Origin: Sphingorhabdus lutea
Lineage (GTDB): Bacteria > Pseudomonadota > Alphaproteobacteria > Sphingomonadales > Sphingomonadaceae
Direction: 5' to 3'
Assembly (NCBI RefSeq): GCF_001889025.1
Contig: NZ_CP018154.1
Coordinates: forward strand, 920,501-984,500
DNA: 64,000 bases
Part shown: piece by piece, positions 17,423 to 27,057 of the stretch
How positions within the stretch are numbered: position 1 is the stretch's first letter
Layout: every line of letters begins with the position of its first letter
The notes under the pieces: generated by a model
Seen by the model: the letters and a program-made list of their open reading frames with translations, nothing else
Database searches by the model: none
What the model was told of the DNA's origin: nothing
Made by a program: the position numbers and the translations under genes

Positions 17423-18961
17423 TTATGTGAAGGAAAGGGCCGCGATATTGCGGCCTTTTTCATGCGGCTTTATCATGATGGGCAGGTTGAATTCCGCCCT
17501 ATCCAACTGTTCGGCCGCCGCCTTTGCCTGCGCCTTGTCAATAATCGCGCAAACACGCGCGCCATCATCGGTGCGGGCAATGATAGTGACGGCCATTCCA
17601 TCCCCCTTTGGCTGGGCGGTATAGCTTTCAATAATGGCCGGCCCATCATGGCTATCTAATAATTGGATATTGCCTTCCTCATCGTCAATTTTTTGCCATT
17701 TATCGCCATCCTGCCAATTTGCCGGATAGGTGGAATATATCCCCACCGAATATTTGCTGGCAAAGCCGCCATTTGCCCCGACAAGCGCATATTTACCCAT
17801 ATTGGTACGGCAATATTGAACCGCCTCGGCAATGGCGTGCATGCTATAATTATTGCCCGGCCCACCAAAATAGGGCAGCCCGCCGGTCAGGGTAAGGCCG
17901 CGCGGGTCGTCTTTGGACAGGCCAAGCGCCTCTGCCGCGCAAAATACTGGGAAGGGAAAGCAGCTATATAGGTCAAATGCGTCGATTTGCTGTGCTTCTA
18001 TACCCGCAATGTTCAATGCTTTAAGTATAGCATGGCGGCTTTGCGGCATATCGGACAGATCAGGACGGGTTAGGCAGCTTGCCTCCTTTGCATCGGTGGA
18101 GGCGTGGATGAAAATCATTTTATGCGGCGGCACGCCCATTTCCACCGCCTTAGCATAGCTGCTGATGATAATCGCCGCGCCCAAATTCACCTGGTCCCGC
18201 GCCACCATCATGCGGGGATAGGGTGATGCGACAAGGCGGTTACGCGCGTCAATTTGCGCCAGCTGCTGTGCGCTTCGTTCTTCGCGCATTACGGCATAGG
18301 GATTGGAGGCGGCAATTTTGGTAAAGGGGGCAAATAATGCGGCCATATCTGCGCGATAATCATCGGCGTTCATGCCCAATTTGGCCCTTCGTGCATTTTC
18401 AAATATGGCATAGGCCGGGATAGGCGACATAATGCCATGCGGTAACATGGTGGCATCGAACAGACCCGACATGCCATAGCCTCTATCGTCCAATTGCCCG
18501 CCAATATCTTCGCCCCAATTTGGGCTTTCGCCCTTTTTCATCAGGTCCAACATGGTGGAAATCGCCTCTGATCCCACAATGGCGCCACATTCTATTTCCC
18601 CTGTGGAAATATTGGTGGCAATTTCACCCACCATTTTTTGCGGACCTTGGCCGCCGACAACCTCCAATATCGCATGTTCGGGGGTTGCGCCGATTATTTT
18701 GGCAATGGAACGCGGCACATTATTGGATGTGCCAAAGGGGGCCTTTGCCACGGGCGTTGAAATCTCAAATTGCCTGATGGCGGTGATAAGGTTGATGTGC
18801 TGCGCCACATTTTGCGCCGCCCCGCAATCATTAATGGCCAATTTCATCGCCTCACCCGCCAATTGAACGGGGGATAAGGCGCGATAATTTGAACCATTTA
18901 TATTATCATTATATTGCCCTACACCAATAATGACGGGGGTATTTGGGGCTATATATGACAT
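17423..18961 (-). CDS. Thiolase-superfamily acetyl-CoA acetyltransferase-like protein lacking the usual nucleophile
   Basis: A 512-residue thiolase-fold protein of the SCP-x/acetyl-CoA acetyltransferase-like group. Thiolase-like segments are TPVIIGVGQYNDN at the N-terminus, QIDAFDLYSCFPFPVFCAAEALGL, and the glycine-rich LTGGLPYFGGPGNNYSMHAI with the catalytic His-containing loop. Where classical thiolases have the acyl-accepting Cys (CSSG-like), this protein reads EVVGGQGPQKM, so the usual nucleophile is absent, as in some SCP2-thiolase-like proteins. A C-terminal domain of about 100 residues (EGNIQLLDSHDGPAIIESYT...) is added. Substrate and activity are uncertain. Confidence 0.8.
   Translation of the reverse strand: MSYIAPNTPVIIGVGQYNDNINGSNYRALSPVQLAGEAMKLAINDCGAAQNVAQHINLITAIRQFEISTPVAKAPFGTSNNVPRSIAKIIGATPEHAILEVVGGQGPQKMVGEIATNISTGEIECGAIVGSEAISTMLDLMKKGESPNWGEDIGGQLDDRGYGMSGLFDATMLPHGIMSPIPAYAIFENARRAKLGMNADDYRADMAALFAPFTKIAASNPYAVMREERSAQQLAQIDARNRLVASPYPRMMVARDQVNLGAAIIISSYAKAVEMGVPPHKMIFIHASTDAKEASCLTRPDLSDMPQSRHAILKALNIAGIEAQQIDAFDLYSCFPFPVFCAAEALGLSKDDPRGLTLTGGLPYFGGPGNNYSMHAIAEAVQYCRTNMGKYALVGANGGFASKYSVGIYSTYPANWQDGDKWQKIDDEEGNIQLLDSHDGPAIIESYTAQPKGDGMAVTIIARTDDGARVCAIIDKAQAKAAAEQLDRAEFNLPIMIKPHEKGRNIAALSFT
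17434..17460 (+). terminator. Terminator of the GST gene, lying inside the 3' end of the convergent thiolase gene
   Basis: Stem GGCCGC / GCGGCC extended by a G-T and A-T pairs on both sides, loop GATATT, then a T run. It begins 36 bp after the GST stop and lies within the last codons of the gene on the other strand, whose stop is at 17423-17425. The A-rich 5' flank means the same hairpin could act on the minus strand as well. Confidence 0.85.
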
Positions 18962-19052
18962 ATTTTATCCTATCATTTTGGAGGCATTTATTTTAATTTA
19001 ACTATATGATTAAACTTTATTTATATGGGGTCAAGGCTGTTATTATGCATAA

Positions 19053-19096
19053 AAATCACATCATAATGTGAGAAATAACTTGAAATCACATTATAA
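19053..19096. promoter_or_regulatory. Symmetric TCACAT repeats upstream of ribBX
   Basis: TCACAT (19056-19061) - CATA - ATGTGA (19066-19071) is a perfect palindrome. A third copy in direct orientation lies at 19086-19091, giving the repeat AATCACATNATAA twice, and ATAATGTGA...TCACATTAT form 9-base inverted arms. The array ends about 20 bases before the ribBX start codon. Clustered symmetric half-sites at this position look like a repressor operator. The binding protein is not known; the HTH domain of RibBX itself is a candidate. Confidence 0.55.
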
Positions 19097-19113
19097 AAAG
19101 ATATTTTATAGCA

Positions 19114-20397
19114 ATGAGTCAAAATCTAATCGAAAAAGTCGTTGCTCTTGTTGAGAGCGGAGAAATAAGCCGAGCGGGCCTTGCCCGCGCCGTGGGCCTG
19201 CATGTAAACAGCCTGCGCCATATTGGTTCGGATGAGTGGAATCCCACCGCCGATACTTTGGCGCGGCTGGAAAAATATTTGGCGCGTGATGGCAAATCGG
19301 TCATGGCTACGCCCGAAGAAATCATCAATTTGGCACGCAATGGCCGCATGTTTATTTTGGTTGATGATGAGGACCGCGAAAATGAGGGGGATTTGGTTAT
19401 CCCCGCGCAAATGGCCACTCCTGAGGCAATTAATTTTATGGCCAAATATGGCCGTGGGTTAATTTGCCTGTCCATGACAAAACAACGTGTGGGGCAGCTT
19501 GGCCTTGATTTGATGAGCCGCAAAAATGAAACCCGCCATGAAACCGCCTTTACCGTGTCGATTGAGGCACGCGAAGGCGTGACCACCGGCATATCGGCGG
19601 CGGACCGAGCGCGCACCATTACTGTGGCGATTGACCCGGCAAAGGGCGCGGATGATATTGTCACACCGGGCCATGTTTTCCCCCTTGTCGCGCGGGAGGG
19701 CGGGGTTCTTGTCCGTGCCGGCCATACTGAGGCGGCGGTTGATATTTCACGCCTTGCCGGATTAAACCCATCGGGCGTTATATGTGAAATTATGAACGAA
19801 GATGGCACAATGGCGCGGCTTGATGATTTGGTCGAATTTGCCCATTTGCACAGTTTGAAAATTGGTACGATACGTGACCTTATCGCCTATCGCCGCCAAT
19901 ATGATCATTTGGTTGAAAAACGCGCAGAGGCCAGCTTTACCAGTAAATGGGGCGGTGAATGGCGCGTCTTTACTTTTTATAATAAGGCAACACAAAGCGA
20001 ACAAATCGCCTTGCAAAAGGGGCATGTAAACCCCGATAAACCGACTTTGGTTCGGATGCATGCTTTGTCACCTTTTGCCGATATATTTGGCGAAACGGGG
20101 GATCGCGGGTCAATATTGTCGCGTTCCATGGAAATTATTGGGAAAGAAGGTTCGGGCATTATTGTTGTGATTAACCGTCCCTTGCCCGATGGCTTTACCC
20201 GCGTGGTAAAGGCGCAGGCGGGTGAGAAACAAGATGATGATATGGGCGAGCTTCGCGATTATGGCGTGGGCGCACAAATTCTTGCCGAAATGGGCGTTCA
20301 TGATATGGAATTGTTAAGCAATAGCAGCCACAGCCTTGTCGGGCTTGCCGGATATGGATTGTCAATTGTGGGTGAACGGCCCATTGATTTACCGTAA
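19114..20397 (+). CDS. ribB: RibBX-type 3,4-dihydroxy-2-butanone-4-phosphate synthase with N-terminal helix-turn-helix and degenerate GTP cyclohydrolase II domain
   Basis: A 427-residue protein in three parts. Residues 1-58 form a probable helix-turn-helix (RAGLARAVGLHVNSLRHIG, then DTLARLEKYL). Residues 64-265 are an intact DHBP synthase: FILVDDEDRENEGDLV and TTGISAADRARTI contain the metal and substrate residues, so it should make the four-carbon riboflavin precursor from ribulose 5-phosphate. Residues 280-427 align with GTP cyclohydrolase II, but the zinc cysteines of the C-x10-C-x-C motif are gone (VRMHALSPFADIFGETGDRG), as in RibBX variants. ribH follows 24 bp later. No FMN riboswitch was seen upstream, and no clear Shine-Dalgarno precedes the ATG. 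Confidence 0.88.
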   Translation: MSQNLIEKVVALVESGEISRAGLARAVGLHVNSLRHIGSDEWNPTADTLARLEKYLARDGKSVMATPEEIINLARNGRMFILVDDEDRENEGDLVIPAQMATPEAINFMAKYGRGLICLSMTKQRVGQLGLDLMSRKNETRHETAFTVSIEAREGVTTGISAADRARTITVAIDPAKGADDIVTPGHVFPLVAREGGVLVRAGHTEAAVDISRLAGLNPSGVICEIMNEDGTMARLDDLVEFAHLHSLKIGTIRDLIAYRRQYDHLVEKRAEASFTSKWGGEWRVFTFYNKATQSEQIALQKGHVNPDKPTLVRMHALSPFADIFGETGDRGSILSRSMEIIGKEGSGIIVVINRPLPDGFTRVVKAQAGEKQDDDMGELRDYGVGAQILAEMGVHDMELLSNSSHSLVGLAGYGLSIVGERPIDLP

Positions 20398-20421
20398 ATT
20401 TATTTGAAATAGGAAAAAAAT

Positions 20422-20844
20422 ATGGCCAAATTTTTAATCGTAGAGGCGCGTTTTTACGACCATTTGAACGATTTGATGATAAAGGGCGTGACCGCAGAGT
20501 TAAAGCGCAGCGGCCATGAATTTGAGGTGTTAACTGTGCCCGGCGCATTGGAAATTCCCGGTGCAATTTCGCTGGCCGTGGAAAGCGGCGAATTTGATGG
20601 CTATGTCGCCGTCGGCGTTGTTATTCGCGGTGAAACCTATCATTTTGAAATTGTGGCGGGCGAAAGCGCGCGCGGTATCATGGCGCTTACCATGGACGGT
20701 GTAGCAATCGGCAATGGTATTTTAACGGTGGAAAATGAGGCACAGGCCCTGACCCGCGCAAAGCCGGATGAAAAGGATAAGGGCGGTGAGGCGGCCAAGG
20801 CTGCCATTGCGCTTTATGAATTGGGGCAACGTTTCGCCGCATAA
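20422..20844 (+). CDS. ribH: 6,7-dimethyl-8-ribityllumazine synthase
   Basis: A 140-residue lumazine synthase that condenses the DHBP product with the pyrimidine intermediate, the penultimate step to riboflavin. Conserved features are [14 protein letters not shown] with the aromatic ring-stacking residue, [32 protein letters not shown] with the catalytic His, and [23 protein letters not shown] precedes the ATG. It forms an operon with ribBX. Confidence 0.96.
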   Translation: MAKFLIVEARFYDHLNDLMIKGVTAELKRSGHEFEVLTVPGALEIPGAISLAVESGEFDGYVAVGVVIRGETYHFEIVAGESARGIMALTMDGVAIGNGILTVENEAQALTRAKPDEKDKGGEAAKAAIALYELGQRFAA

Positions 20845-20885
20845 AATTATTGCATAATATTTATTTAAGGGCATAATATAAGGTG

Positions 20886-21698
20886 ATGAAATATCAGCTT
20901 ATATTAGGAGGCTTTATTAAATATATATTATATTTACAGGCGGCGGCTTTTTTAGTTGCCGCTGCTTATCCTGCTTCGGCTGCTATCTCACAAAATGAAA
21001 ATAATGCTGAAACCATCCAAATTCCTTTGGATGGGCAAGGCATTAGCGAAAAGCCAATAGATTTAATCTATAAATATTCACATAATGGTGATTATGATGC
21101 CGCCTTTGCATTGGCCAAGAAGCAGACCGAAAGCGGCGATATAGAAGCAGAAGTATATCTTGCTTGGTCATATGATAATGGCAAAGGTACTGAAATCAAC
21201 TTAGAATTGGCGCGGTTCCATTATAAAAATGCAGCCATAGGAGGCAATGTTTATGCCCAATGGTGCTATGGGGTTATGTTGGATAGCGGATTAGGTGGGG
21301 CGGAAGATCCCGTTGAGGCGTTTAAATGGATTGAAAAATCATTTGAGGCAGGATCAATTGATGCCACTGTAAGCATGGGCGCTATGTATGGAAATGGGCG
21401 CGGCGTAAGGCAGGATTATGCCAAAGCACGAGAATATTATGAGATTGCCGCATCCAAAGCTAGTAATGAGGCATTTACGAATATTGGAAGGATTTATTTT
21501 CATGGACAGGGCACTCAAATAGATCAACTTTTAGGGCTCGCTTATTTTTGCATAGGCGGCGAGTTGGGAAGTAAAAATGGCCATAATCTTTGTGATGAAT
21601 TAAGGCCAGATTTAACAGATGAACAAATAGCATTACTTGTCGATGAAATGAATAATATTATTGTAAAATATAATCTATCATTCGGCACTGAATCCTGA
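20886..21698 (+). CDS. Sel1-repeat (tetratricopeptide-like) secreted protein
   Basis: A protein of about 270 residues with an N-terminal signal sequence (hydrophobic stretch followed by PASAA). Several Sel1-like repeats of about 36 residues follow, seen as AEVYLAWSYDNGKGTEINLELARFHYKNAA, NVYAQWCYGVMLDSG, DATVSMGAMYGNGRGVRQDYAKAREYYEIAA and FTNIGRIYFHGQGTQIDQ. Such repeats mediate protein-protein contacts. The location is probably periplasmic. No partner can be named. The ATG at 20886 is favoured over the GTG one codon earlier. Confidence 0.82.
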   Translation: MKYQLILGGFIKYILYLQAAAFLVAAAYPASAAISQNENNAETIQIPLDGQGISEKPIDLIYKYSHNGDYDAAFALAKKQTESGDIEAEVYLAWSYDNGKGTEINLELARFHYKNAAIGGNVYAQWCYGVMLDSGLGGAEDPVEAFKWIEKSFEAGSIDATVSMGAMYGNGRGVRQDYAKAREYYEIAASKASNEAFTNIGRIYFHGQGTQIDQLLGLAYFCIGGELGSKNGHNLCDELRPDLTDEQIALLVDEMNNIIVKYNLSFGTES

Positions 21699-21719
21699 AA
21701 AATCTTCATCCTAATTATT

Positions 21720-23315
21720 TTAAGGTGCGGCCGCGATTTTCCAGCTTGCCGAAATAATGCCCGCTTGAGCAGAGGAAGTGGGGCGTGTTTCATAAGCAAT
21801 AGCTGCATCATTTAATGCTGCACGCACTCTGGCCAAATCCGCTTCACGTCCAGAAATAATCAGCGGCATGTTCAATCTTTTTGCGGCCCAAATCCATAAA
21901 GCAGGCACGGCTTGGCTTTGTTTGAGTTGCTGTGCTGTGCCTTGCTGCGTTGCACCCTGTTGCGCGGCGGGCAATTGTGCTTGTTCAATATTGGGCAAAT
22001 TATAATTGGGCAATGCCGATAATGGCGGCAATATATGGGCAGTCCAATCTGATTTTGTCTGGTTGATCCGGTTTTCCATGACAAAATAAACCTCTATTCC
22101 CGCACCGGAAATTGGTTTTGCCTGTGCCAATAGCAATTTTTTCTGTTCATCAATGATGATTTGATTGGCCGCAATATTGGAAATTAACGATAATTGGCTT
22201 AATTTTTGGTCCAATGCCGCCTGATCTTGCGCTCTTTTTTGATTATTTGCTGCGGCAAGCTGTGCTGCCTCGGCCGCGCTGCTTTCCGTGCCAACATGAA
22301 ATTGGTCCAAATCCAACGCCACCGGTCTATCCAAATATTCTTGCAGGGCATTTAATGCCCGTTGTTCCGCCTCAACATCCAAGGATGATGTAAAAACAGT
22401 GCCGCGAATTAAAACCTGCTCGCTATCAAATTCGACCTCCATTTGGGAAAGACGGGCATCCTCGCCAAATTCTGCGCGGATTAACTTTTGCGCCTCTCTG
22501 GTGGCCGATGCCTCCCACGCAACCTGTTGCAGGGTAAGGCCAAGCGGCAGGGCAAAGATAAAAAAGCTGATGATGATGCCAATGGTTTGTGCACGGGTTT
22601 GGCGGGGCGAGAGCGATGAACGGAAATCATAAATGCGCGCCATGACCGCAGCGGTCAGGGCAATGGTGGCAAAGTTAGTGATGAACAATAATAATGCACC
22701 CCAAAATACCGTCCAATTTAATGTGGCAAGGCCAAAGCCAACCACGGCCAATGGCGGCATTAACGCGGTGGCAATGGCCACGCCGACAATGGTGCCCTCG
22801 CGCCCTTTTATCATGGCATAGGCACCGGCAGCGGCGGAGAATAAGGCAACGCCGAAATCCAATAAATTTGGCCGTGTCCGCGCCGCAATTTCCGATGTCA
22901 CGGTTTGCAATGGCGATATGAAAACGATGAAGGCGCAAAATAAAATCGACACAATGGTGCCAATGGCCAATGTCGCCCCGGCGCGTTTCATCCAATCACT
23001 ATCACCAATGGACAGCGCAAATCCAACACCCAAAATCGGCCCCATTAACGGGGATAAAAGCATGGCGCCAATAACCACCGCTGGCGAAGATAGCAATAAT
23101 CCCAAAATTGCAATGCCCGCCGACATGCATGTCATGAAAATATATCGCGGCGAATAAATGGATTCGTCCTTAATTTTTGCAATGACGCTGGATTGGTCCA
23201 CCTCTCGTTCTGCTTTATCCCACCATAGGGTGAATTGGCGCTGTTTCGCCTTGGCACGTAAGATTAAGCTTTGCATTATTTGAGAGATGGATTTTTTGTC
23301 GGTTATTTGGGTCAT
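21720..23315 (-). CDS. DUF389 domain membrane protein
   Basis: A 531-residue integral membrane protein. A short cytoplasmic N-terminus leads into the DUF389 core (about 50-240): SPRYIFMTCMSAGIAILGLLLSSPAVVIGAMLLSPLMGPILGVGFAL and VGVAIATALMPPLAVVGFGLA, the two PPx/LMxP motifs of this family. Five or six membrane segments are followed by a long soluble C-terminal region (about 280-531) that is Gln/Ala-rich around residues 440-470. Function is unknown; transport has been suggested for the family. Confidence 0.85.
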   Translation of the reverse strand: MTQITDKKSISQIMQSLILRAKAKQRQFTLWWDKAEREVDQSSVIAKIKDESIYSPRYIFMTCMSAGIAILGLLLSSPAVVIGAMLLSPLMGPILGVGFALSIGDSDWMKRAGATLAIGTIVSILFCAFIVFISPLQTVTSEIAARTRPNLLDFGVALFSAAAGAYAMIKGREGTIVGVAIATALMPPLAVVGFGLATLNWTVFWGALLLFITNFATIALTAAVMARIYDFRSSLSPRQTRAQTIGIIISFFIFALPLGLTLQQVAWEASATREAQKLIRAEFGEDARLSQMEVEFDSEQVLIRGTVFTSSLDVEAEQRALNALQEYLDRPVALDLDQFHVGTESSAAEAAQLAAANNQKRAQDQAALDQKLSQLSLISNIAANQIIIDEQKKLLLAQAKPISGAGIEVYFVMENRINQTKSDWTAHILPPLSALPNYNLPNIEQAQLPAAQQGATQQGTAQQLKQSQAVPALWIWAAKRLNMPLIISGREADLARVRAALNDAAIAYETRPTSSAQAGIISASWKIAAAP

Positions 23316-23435
23316 GATATTTTCTTATTTATGTTGATTTGGCGCAAAAATTTGATGTTCGATATTATTATTCATGTGAACATATCCCTCCCTATTGCGG
23401 CAATTATCTTATCGCCTTTATGCCACTTCGCCAAA

Positions 23436-23463
23436 TAAAAAAGCGGGCGACAATGGCCCGCTT
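23436..23463 (-). terminator. Rho-independent terminator of acnA
   Basis: Eight-base stem AAGCGGGC / GCCCGCTT with a six-base loop; read on the minus strand it is followed by six T residues. It lies 28 bp beyond the acnA stop. Confidence 0.9.
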
Positions 23464-23490
23464 CCTTATGAATATTATAGGTAAAAAGGC

Positions 23491-26163
23491 TTAGCTAGCC
23501 AATTTACGCAGCACATAATGCAAAATGCCGCCATTTAAGAAATATTCCATTTCATTGGCGGTATCAATGCGCGAAACGGCATTAAATACAATCTTTGTGC
23601 CATCGGCTCTGGTCATTTCAACCTCAACCAATTGGCGCGGTTTCAATGTTGAAACGCCCTTAATGCTAAAGCTTTCATCGCCGGTAATGTTCAAAGTTGC
23701 ACGTGTTGTGCCTTCTTCAAACTGTAAAGGCAACACGCCCATGCCGACCAAATTTGAACGGTGAATACGTTCAAAGCTTTCCACGATAACCGCCTTAACG
23801 CCCAATAAATTGGTGCCCTTTGCGGCCCAGTCACGTGAAGAACCTGTGCCATATTCCTTGCCCGCAACAACGATTAAGCCATTGCCATCTGCTTTATGAC
23901 GCATGGCGGCATCATAAATGGACATGACCTCGCCATTATAACGGGTCATGCCGCCTTCAACACCGGCGACCATTTCATTTTTAATGCGAATATTGGCAAA
24001 TGTGCCGCGCATCATCACTTCATGATTGCCGCGACGGCTGCCATAGCTGTTAAAATCAGCCTTGGCGACCTGATGATCGCGCAAATATTCACCCGCAGGC
24101 GAATCTTCCTTAATCGAACCGGCAGGCGAAATATGATCGGTGGTGATGCTGTCGCCCAATACGGCCAAAAGTTTTGCATCCACAATATCACCAACAGGGG
24201 CAGGGGTCATTTCCATGCCATCAAAATAGGGAGGATTTTGCACATAGGTTGAACCTGATTGCCAGCTATATGTATCGCCGCCGGTAATGCTAATCGCTTT
24301 CCAACGATCGCCGCCATCATAAACATTGGCATAGCGTGCGGCGAACATTTCACGGTTAACCGCGCCGGCCATTGCGTTGGCAACTTCGGCATTGCTGGGC
24401 CAAATATCTTTTAAGAATACGGGGCCATTTGTGCCTTCGCCAATGGGGGTTGCGTAAATATCTTCACGAACTGTTCCCTTAATCGCATAGGCAACAACCA
24501 ATGGAGGTGAAGCAAGGTAATTTGCGCGCACATCTGGGCTGACGCGGCCTTCAAAGTTACGATTGCCCGACAATACGGATGCCGCAACCAAATCATTATC
24601 GTTAATCGCCTTTGAAATGGCGGGTAATAATGGGCCGCTATTGCCGATACAGGTGGTGCAGCCATAACCGACAAGGTTAAAGCCCATGGCGTCCAAATCA
24701 TCCTGAAGGCCAGCTTCAATCAAATAATCGGTCACAACTTGGCTTCCCGGGGCAAGCGAGCTTTTCACCCATGGTTTACGCGATAGGCCAAGGGCGCGTG
24801 CTTTTTGCGCGACCAAGCCAGCGGCGATTAAAACCGATGGGTTGGATGTGTTGGTGCAGCTGGTAATGGCGGCAATGGTGACATCGCCGTCGCCAATGTC
24901 ATAATCCTGTCCCTCGACGGCGACACGTGCGCCTTCGGCTGGGCGGCCAAAAACCTTGGTCATGTCGCCATTAAAGCTGTCATCCAATTCGGATAATTTT
25001 ACGCGGTCTTGTGGACGTTTTGGACCGGCAAGCGATGGAACAACGCCTGACATGTCCAATTCCAATGTGCGGGTGAAAATGGGCTCTACATTATCGTCAA
25101 GCCAGAAACCCTGTGCCTTTGCATATGCCTCTGCAACGTCAATATCCTGCTGATCACGGCCTGTCAGGCGCATATATTCAAGCGTTTTATCATCAATGCC
25201 AAAAAATCCGCAGGTCGCGCCATATTCGGGCGCCATATTGGCAATGGTTGCGCGATCGGCAAGTGACAAAGCAGAAACGCCAGGGCCATAAAATTCAACA
25301 AAGCGGCCCACAACGCCCACTTCACGAAGCATTTGAACACAGGTCAAAACCAAATCGGTCGCGGTAATACCCTCTGCCAATTCACCAGTTAGTTTGAATC
25401 CAACCACTTCGGGGATAAGCATGGAAACAGGTTGGCCAAGCATGGCGGCCTCTGCCTCAATCCCGCCAACGCCCCAGCCAAGAACGCCAAGGCCGTTAAT
25501 CATGGTGGTGTGGCTGTCCGTGCCGACGCAGGTATCGGGATAGGCAATCATTGCGCCATCAGGGCCTTTAGAGGTCCATACAGCCTTTGCAATATGTTCC
25601 AAATTAACCTGATGGCAAATACCCGTGCCGGGAGGAACAACCTTAAAATTATCAAATGCCTTGCTGCCCCATTTTAGGAATTCATAACGTTCTTTGTTAC
25701 GGTCATATTCCAATGCCACATTGTCTTCAAATGCTTGCGCAGTGCCAAATTCATCGACCATCACACTATGGTCAATCACCAAATGCACGGGCACTTGTGG
25801 GTTGATTTTTTCCGCATCGCCGCCCAATTTTTTAATGCCATCGCGCATGGCGGCCAAATCCACCACGGCAGGAACACCGGTGAAATCCTGCATCAAAACA
25901 CGCGCAGGGCGATATTGAATTTCATGGCTGGATTTTTGTTCTTTTTGCCAATCAACCACCGCCTGAGCATCGGCAACAGCAACGGTAAAACCGCCATCTT
26001 CAAAACGCAGCATATTTTCCAACAAAATTTTCAACGTCATGGGCAGACGTGAAATATCACCCAATTTTTCGGATGCTTTTTTCAATGAAAAAATGTGAAG
26101 TTCGGTGCCATTCACGTTTAACGTGTCGCGGCTGTTTAAGCTATCATTGCCAAGTGCGGTCAT
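23491..26163 (-). CDS. acnA: Aconitate hydratase A
   Basis: An 890-residue cytosolic aconitase (AcnA/IRP1 type) of the citric-acid cycle, interconverting citrate and isocitrate with a [4Fe-4S] cluster. The cluster cysteines are visible in [12 protein letters not shown] and [14 protein letters not shown]. Family blocks include the [13 protein letters not shown] [23 protein letters not shown], and the C-terminal swivel domain with [16 protein letters not shown]. The length fits AcnA. It is flanked upstream by a long AT-rich promoter region and downstream by a terminator. Confidence 0.97.
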   Translation of the reverse strand: MTALGNDSLNSRDTLNVNGTELHIFSLKKASEKLGDISRLPMTLKILLENMLRFEDGGFTVAVADAQAVVDWQKEQKSSHEIQYRPARVLMQDFTGVPAVVDLAAMRDGIKKLGGDAEKINPQVPVHLVIDHSVMVDEFGTAQAFEDNVALEYDRNKERYEFLKWGSKAFDNFKVVPPGTGICHQVNLEHIAKAVWTSKGPDGAMIAYPDTCVGTDSHTTMINGLGVLGWGVGGIEAEAAMLGQPVSMLIPEVVGFKLTGELAEGITATDLVLTCVQMLREVGVVGRFVEFYGPGVSALSLADRATIANMAPEYGATCGFFGIDDKTLEYMRLTGRDQQDIDVAEAYAKAQGFWLDDNVEPIFTRTLELDMSGVVPSLAGPKRPQDRVKLSELDDSFNGDMTKVFGRPAEGARVAVEGQDYDIGDGDVTIAAITSCTNTSNPSVLIAAGLVAQKARALGLSRKPWVKSSLAPGSQVVTDYLIEAGLQDDLDAMGFNLVGYGCTTCIGNSGPLLPAISKAINDNDLVAASVLSGNRNFEGRVSPDVRANYLASPPLVVAYAIKGTVREDIYATPIGEGTNGPVFLKDIWPSNAEVANAMAGAVNREMFAARYANVYDGGDRWKAISITGGDTYSWQSGSTYVQNPPYFDGMEMTPAPVGDIVDAKLLAVLGDSITTDHISPAGSIKEDSPAGEYLRDHQVAKADFNSYGSRRGNHEVMMRGTFANIRIKNEMVAGVEGGMTRYNGEVMSIYDAAMRHKADGNGLIVVAGKEYGTGSSRDWAAKGTNLLGVKAVIVESFERIHRSNLVGMGVLPLQFEEGTTRATLNITGDESFSIKGVSTLKPRQLVEVEMTRADGTKIVFNAVSRIDTANEMEYFLNGGILHYVLRKLAS

Positions 26164-26601
26164 CTGTGTTCCATTCTACATATACTGGCCGATTGGGGAA
26201 TGGCGAACGCAGCAATTACCTATGTTTCAAGCTGGATCGTCAATCGGAGGTTTGTTTAATCTTACAGTCACGCCCTTAAACCATGTTGAACTATTTGCAA
26301 AGCCCACAAGGGGGGTGTTCATCATTAAATGTGCAAAAAAGCTGCATTTTTATACAAAAAATGGCGGGCATTTCACACCCACCATATTTTACAATAAAAT
26401 TGTGCAATTTTTGTACAATTATTATCCCTTATTTAATTCAGAGAATATTCTCTTTTTTAAGATATGAAAGGGAGTGGCTTTAGCTAAATTAGGCAGCTCT
26501 TTCTTTAGAACTGCCCGTCTTACGAGAGCATTTTTGCTATGTCTTAGTAGCCTCATATATTGCCAATATCGAGCGCACTGGACCTCAAGTAAATTCATCA
26601 T
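26164..26601. other. 438-bp AT-rich intergenic region upstream of acnA
   Basis: No convincing gene is seen. It holds an imperfect hairpin at 26492-26515 (GGCAG...CTGCC), which may end the small secreted-protein gene. It also holds two nested inverted repeats near 26398-26420: AATTGT...ACAATT, and TTGTACAA at 26411-26418. These could be operator sites for acnA. The rest is AT-rich, as expected for a promoter. Confidence 0.35.
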
Positions 26602-26931
26602 TTAACCCGATTGATGGCCCATTCGGGTTTGGCGGCGGTCCAAATCTTGTTGAATTTCGCGCTCATCATCCGCCCATTGAGCCTTGCTTTTGCAAATTTT
26701 GCGTCCCTTTACCCTTGTGCCAACTGGTGGCGGAAATTTTTTACACACAATTTCATTGGGATCTTCGGGTGAAGATGCGTTTTTTACATTTTCTTTATCT
26801 GTTTTTGCTGGCGCATTGGCTGACATGGATTGTTTTTCAGCTTCGCTGCCGGCTTGCTGTGCGGCGGCGGGGGTTGCAGAGAATAGCAATGCCGCAGCAC
26901 ATAGGGTGAGATGGGGGATATAGGGTGGCAT
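26602..26931 (-). CDS. Small secreted hypothetical protein
   Basis: A 109-residue protein with a signal peptide (hydrophobic stretch ending ATPAAAQQ). A low-complexity Ala/Lys/Glu region follows, then a compact end with two cysteines in EIVCKKFPPPVGTRVKGRKICKSKAQW. This last part matches a pattern common in small sphingomonad periplasmic proteins: a cysteine pair around GTRxxxxxxC, then a Trp-containing helix. Function is unknown. It is upstream of acnA on the same strand but separated by a long gap. Confidence 0.7.
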   Translation of the reverse strand: MPPYIPHLTLCAAALLFSATPAAAQQAGSEAEKQSMSANAPAKTDKENVKNASSPEDPNEIVCKKFPPPVGTRVKGRKICKSKAQWADDEREIQQDLDRRQTRMGHQSG

Positions 26932-27002
26932 ATTATATGTCCTATTTTAAATGTTTAACTGCGGACATATTGGCCATTTTAATATCATTGAGTCAATAGC
27001 AT

Positions 27003-27032
27003 AAAAAAGGCGGCATCCGAAGATACCGCCTT
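27003..27032 (-). terminator. Strong terminator with UUCG loop downstream of the first TonB receptor
   Basis: On the minus strand an 11-base stem AAGGCGGTATC / GATGCCGCCTT (one T-G pair) closes a UUCG tetraloop and is followed by T residues. C(UUCG)G is an exceptionally stable loop. It lies 25 bp after the stop of the receptor gene. Confidence 0.93.
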
Positions 27033-27057
27033 CTTAACATTTAAGCTAAAAATAAAC

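Noticed and set aside
18962..19113. Possible FMN riboswitch before ribBX
   Set aside because: The conserved AGGG...GGCGGU-type helices were not found; the region instead has TCACAT repeats.
21720..22400. Gln/Ala-rich repeat region in the DUF389 protein considered as a coding repeat array
   Set aside because: It is a short compositional bias without a regular repeating unit.
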